Positions 52,679-55,540 of a DNA stretch of 55,540 nucleotides are shown here, piece after piece. Source of the stretch: an uncultured Mucilaginibacter sp. GTDB taxonomy: Bacteria > Bacteroidota > Bacteroidia > Sphingobacteriales > Sphingobacteriaceae. Every line of letters begins with the position of its first letter. The first letter of the stretch is position 1. The notes below the pieces were generated by a model, which saw only the letters and a program-made list of their open reading frames with translations, was not told where the DNA came from and made no database searches. Location: positions 1 to 55,540 of the forward strand of contig CAJYJH010000023.1 in NCBI GenBank assembly GCA_913775265.1. Reading direction: 5' to 3'. The translations under genes were made by a program, and so were the position numbers.

Positions 52679-53899
52679 ATGAAACGGCTCAACGAAAATA
52701 AAATAGACAAACTTTTCAAAGACGGCTTAGCCGGTCGGAAGGAAGATGTCTCGTTTAATGAAGCCGACTGGGAGGCGATGGGAAAGATGCTGGATAAAAA
52801 ATCCGGCAAGAAAACGGTACTGCTCAGGTTCATATATTACACGTCGGGCATAGCGGCACTGCTGCTACTCGCTTACGCACTTTTTTGGCTGCCCAAAAGA
52901 GAAAGTGATGAAAACCGTAGGCAAAAAGTAGTTAAACACAATAAAATACAAAAACATCATAACGGCCAATCTGAGCAGCCGGGCAAAGTTCCCGCCACGG
53001 AGCTTACCGCAATGAACCGCAACAACGGCCGGGTTAAACAGGTTCCGTTTGCGGCAGGCAAATCGTTCTTTTCCTTATCTGCTGCGCGGAAAGGCCGTTA
53101 TGTTGTAAAAAAAGAGTCGGAGTACGGTATGGTAACCCCGCCTCGGATCGATACAGCAGTGAACTTGATAGCGTCGGTTAATGTGCAGTTGCAAATCGAC
53201 AGCGGCACTTCCATCGCTCAGCTAGCCCCGGCAGACAGTGATAAATTGACTAAACAGCCGCAAACCATCAATTTGCCAAAACTTAAAACTAATAATGGTT
53301 TTAAGCCGGTATTGAGCTTGGCCGTCGTTGGAGCACCCGATGTAAATGGGGTAAATTCGTTGAACAGTGGCAAAGTGGGTGCTAATTTAGGTGTGCAGCT
53401 TTCATTGCAGCTTTTACCTAAACTGAGCATAACTACAGGTGTCGCTTATGCCGTTAAACGGTACAGCGCCACTGCCGGGCAGTATCAGTCTAACTTCAGG
53501 TCGTCTACACCAGTTACCTATATTGATGCCAACTGCAAGGTATTGGACGTTCCGCTTAATGTTAATTATCAGCTGTATAGAAAAGGAAATAACACGCTGC
53601 AAATAGGAACCGGGCTATCCTCTTATTGGATGCTGCGCGAAAATTACGAAATAGAATACGCCAACAACGTACCGAGTTTTTATATCAACATTGCCAATCA
53701 AAACAAGCATTTGCTCAGCATTCTAAATTTAAATGCTACTTATCAGCGCCGTTTAGGTAACGGCGTTAACGCCATTGTTCAGCCGTACTACAAGATACCC
53801 TTAACAGGTATCGGTAACGGTCGCGTTAATTTGCGATCGGCAGGCGTGGCATTTGGTGTTGGTGTAAACATGAACCATCTTTTCAGGAAACCCAAGTAA
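52679..53899 (+). CDS. Dual-membrane anti-sigma protein: cytoplasmic head, inner-membrane helix, outer-membrane barrel
   Basis: 406 residues. Residues 1-45 are a cytoplasmic helical head (IDKLFKDGLAGRKEDVSF); 48-70 form a transmembrane helix; 75-205 are a basic then Ser/Thr-rich periplasmic linker; 205-406 are alternating strands of an outer-membrane beta-barrel (LGVQLSLQLLPKLSITTGVAYAV) ending in a strand plus short tail. There is no cleavable signal peptide. This matches the dual membrane-spanning anti-sigma (Dma) class reported in Bacteroides. Together with the sigma gene one base upstream, it should sense the outer membrane state. Confidence 0.82.
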   Translation: MKRLNENKIDKLFKDGLAGRKEDVSFNEADWEAMGKMLDKKSGKKTVLLRFIYYTSGIAALLLLAYALFWLPKRESDENRRQKVVKHNKIQKHHNGQSEQPGKVPATELTAMNRNNGRVKQVPFAAGKSFFSLSAARKGRYVVKKESEYGMVTPPRIDTAVNLIASVNVQLQIDSGTSIAQLAPADSDKLTKQPQTINLPKLKTNNGFKPVLSLAVVGAPDVNGVNSLNSGKVGANLGVQLSLQLLPKLSITTGVAYAVKRYSATAGQYQSNFRSSTPVTYIDANCKVLDVPLNVNYQLYRKGNNTLQIGTGLSSYWMLRENYEIEYANNVPSFYINIANQNKHLLSILNLNATYQRRLGNGVNAIVQPYYKIPLTGIGNGRVNLRSAGVAFGVGVNMNHLFRKPK

Positions 53900-53903
53900 A
53901 ACT

Positions 53904-54458
53904 ATGAAATACCTTGCCTTAATTTTACTGGTGTGGTTCAAGACGAATCAGACCAGCCAGGAAACCTATGTCTGTAAAAATGCAAAAATCAGCATTTTTT
54001 CAAAGGCGCCTTTAGAGGATATTGATGCCGCATCGACCAAAGGAACTTCGGTTTTCAACGCCGGTACAGGCGACATCGCTTTTAGCATTCCCATCAAATC
54101 GCTGACGTTCGAAAAATCGCTGATGCAAGAGCATTTTAATGAAAACTATATGGAGAGCGATAAATATCCTAATGCCACTTTTAAAGGTAAGATACAGGAC
54201 AAGATCGACGCAGGTAAAAACGGTGTGTATCCGGTTACCGCTACCGGCGTGCTCGACGTACACGGCGTAAAGCAAAATAGAACCATTCCGGGTAAAATAA
54301 CGGTGAACAACGGCGTAGTAAGTTTGATGGCCGATTTCAACGTACAGTGTAAAGACCACCAGATTGATATACCACAAATTGTGTTCAAAAAAATTGCCGA
54401 AACCATCCAGGTTAAAGTAGCTGCTACTTACGCTTCTTACAAAAAACCCAACTCATAA
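53904..54458 (+). CDS. YceI-like family exported protein
   Basis: 184 residues with a short hydrophobic N-terminus acting as signal peptide. The YceI lipocalin-like barrel is indicated by AFSIPIKSLTFEKSLMQEHF, the YMESDKYPNATFKGKI block near 85-100 and TGVLDVHGVKQNRTIPG near 115-131. YceI proteins bind isoprenoid or other apolar ligands in the periplasm. It follows the anti-sigma barrel gene by 4 bases and precedes the DUF5777 gene by 2. Confidence 0.9.
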   Translation: MKYLALILLVWFKTNQTSQETYVCKNAKISIFSKAPLEDIDAASTKGTSVFNAGTGDIAFSIPIKSLTFEKSLMQEHFNENYMESDKYPNATFKGKIQDKIDAGKNGVYPVTATGVLDVHGVKQNRTIPGKITVNNGVVSLMADFNVQCKDHQIDIPQIVFKKIAETIQVKVAATYASYKKPNS

Positions 54459-54460
54459 TC

Positions 54461-55414
54461 ATGAAAATATATAAAAAGGCAGTGTTCCTGGCGGCGTTAG
54501 TTCTGCCGGGGCTCATGGGATATGCCCAAACGAAGGTGGCCCGGGATACAACAACAACCGATTCTTTGTTAAACAGTCTGTCGGCAGATGATAAAGGTGA
54601 TCCGGTATTGGCTACATTCAAATCGACACGATTGATTTTGACTGAGACTACAGAAACCATCAGAAAAAACAACTTGAACTTTTTGGTAATTCATCGTTTT
54701 GGCGACATTGCTGGTACTGATGGCGGTGGTAAAACGCTTTGGGGTTTAGATAATTCATCCGATATATACATTGGGTTTGAATACGGCCTTACTAATAATC
54801 TGGATATTGATTTCGGCCGGAGCAAGTACGAGCAATTGCTGGAACTTGGTTTAAAGTACGCCTTGCTGCGGCAAACCTCTGATGATAAAATTCCGTTTGC
54901 TTTGACGATAGTAGGCAAAACCGGATTAAAACCATATTCGGTAAGTACTAATGTTTATGATGATTATACAAACCGGCTTAATTACTTTATGCAAGCTATA
55001 TTTGCACGTAAGTTCTCATCTCGCCTATCGCTGCAGGTAGCACCATCTTTTCTGCGCAACAACCTGCCGTTCCCTTACATCGCTGGAAACGAGAAGAACA
55101 TTTTCTCACTCAGTGCAGCGGGCCGCCTAAAGATAACTAAGCGAATGGGCATTGTGGTTGATTATGCACATCCCTTTTCGTCATTTCGAGATAAAAGCAA
55201 TAGTCCCAAGTTTTATGACCCTTCGGGCGTAGGCATCGAGGTAGAAACCGGCGGCCACGTATTTACTTTGAACCTGACCAACGCGCAGGCTATTTCGCCC
55301 ATCAATTACCTGGCTGATACCCAATCTAAATGGACTAAAGGGCAATACCGCATCGGTTTTACCATTACCCGCGTATTTGACGTAAACCGTAAACATAAAG
55401 GCACCTATAAATAA
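54461..55414 (+). CDS. DUF5777-type outer-membrane beta-barrel protein
   Basis: 317 residues with a signal peptide (cut near GYAQ). The mature protein has NFLVIHRFGDIAG followed by GLDNSSDIYIGFEYGLTNNLDIDFG, the marks of the DUF5777 barrel family, and alternating strands to a C-terminal FTITRVFDVNRK. In Bacteroidota this family often sits beside YceI and Rieske-type genes; its function is unknown. It is the fourth gene in the sigma operon. Confidence 0.85.
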   Translation: MKIYKKAVFLAALVLPGLMGYAQTKVARDTTTTDSLLNSLSADDKGDPVLATFKSTRLILTETTETIRKNNLNFLVIHRFGDIAGTDGGGKTLWGLDNSSDIYIGFEYGLTNNLDIDFGRSKYEQLLELGLKYALLRQTSDDKIPFALTIVGKTGLKPYSVSTNVYDDYTNRLNYFMQAIFARKFSSRLSLQVAPSFLRNNLPFPYIAGNEKNIFSLSAAGRLKITKRMGIVVDYAHPFSSFRDKSNSPKFYDPSGVGIEVETGGHVFTLNLTNAQAISPINYLADTQSKWTKGQYRIGFTITRVFDVNRKHKGTYK

Positions 55415-55436
55415 ACTTTTAACCCTTTTCAAAATC

Positions 55437-55540
55437 ATGGAACGTAAAGAATTTATTTCGAAACTGGGCATCAGCCTGGCAGCTATTTGCGCCGGATGCA
55501 GCATTGCATCCTGCGGCAGCAATCCCAAAGCCGAGGATCC
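55437..55540 (+). CDS. Lipoprotein, probable Rieske-type iron-sulfur protein (partial)
   Basis: Only the first 34 residues are in the window. They form a signal sequence, MERKEFISKLGISLAAIC..., with a Cys in a lipobox-like IASC at 27. A lysine and arginine-containing start with FISKLG is common in exported Rieske (2Fe-2S) proteins of Bacteroidota, and the YceI-DUF5777 context supports that. The cluster motifs lie beyond the window, so the name is an inference. It starts 22 bases after the DUF5777 gene. Confidence 0.55.
   Translation, partial: MERKEFISKLGISLAAICAGCSIASCGSNPKAED

Overview
The window looks like chromosomal DNA of a Bacteroidota bacterium of the Sphingobacteriaceae type (Mucilaginibacter or Pedobacter-like). 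The basis is the set of family-typical proteins (DUF3276/PUR-alpha, DUF4296, DUF4142, DUF5777, MutS2, a dual-membrane anti-sigma protein, futalosine-route menaquinone genes), Bacteroidota-type promoter boxes (TAnnTTTG) close to start codons, few Shine-Dalgarno sequences, and many short lipoproteins. The genus is an inference. I saw no tRNA, rRNA, CRISPR array, insertion sequence or prophage.

Layout. 1-6.4 kb: PhoH-family ATPase, FUSC membrane protein and PEP carboxylase. 6.5-12.9 kb: a DUF4142 lipoprotein, then a gyrA-TPR-TPR operon read leftward and a small exported protein. 12.9-18.5 kb: hemF with an MFS transporter, a cold-shock protein, a bifunctional trehalose-6-phosphate synthase/phosphatase and an exported protein. 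18.8-21.3 kb: operon mqnE, histidine phosphatase, mqnA; mqnC stands alone at 28.9 kb. 21.5-27.2 kb: an accessory, stress-like region with a sigma factor, an anti-sigma-like protein fused to a trypsin-like protease, four disordered small lipoproteins, a DUF2383 protein, a 55-residue membrane lipoprotein and a lipoprotein esterase. 27.3-38.9 kb: tandem ABC ATPase, mqnC, PUR protein, mutS2 with DUF4296, YggS-GNAT-DUF3298-aspartate kinase operon and a TPR sensor kinase. 39.2-42.5 kb: a glutamine synthetase-like ligase, an APH-like kinase and a HAD protein. 42.7-50.0 kb: glgE, treS-maltokinase fusion and glgB. 50.0-51.8 kb: an NlpC/P60 gene with a stop codon in its signal peptide, and an SDR enzyme. 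52.0 kb to the end: sigma factor, dual-membrane anti-sigma barrel, YceI, DUF5777 barrel and the start of a probable Rieske-type lipoprotein.

How the parts fit. The trehalose synthase/phosphatase and the glgE-treS/mak-glgB operon together cover the route from UDP-glucose and glucose-6-phosphate through trehalose, maltose and maltose-1-phosphate to branched alpha-glucan. The three mqn genes cover chorismate to the cyclic futalosine product apart from the MqnB step. Two different sigma/anti-sigma modules are present. The one at 21.5-24.2 kb is the most novel-looking part: the same two-part sequence, GGGTTAC-N17-ATTAA, stands before the sigma gene and before two nearby lipoprotein transcription units, which suggests an autoregulated sigma regulon whose membrane regulator carries an intact protease triad.
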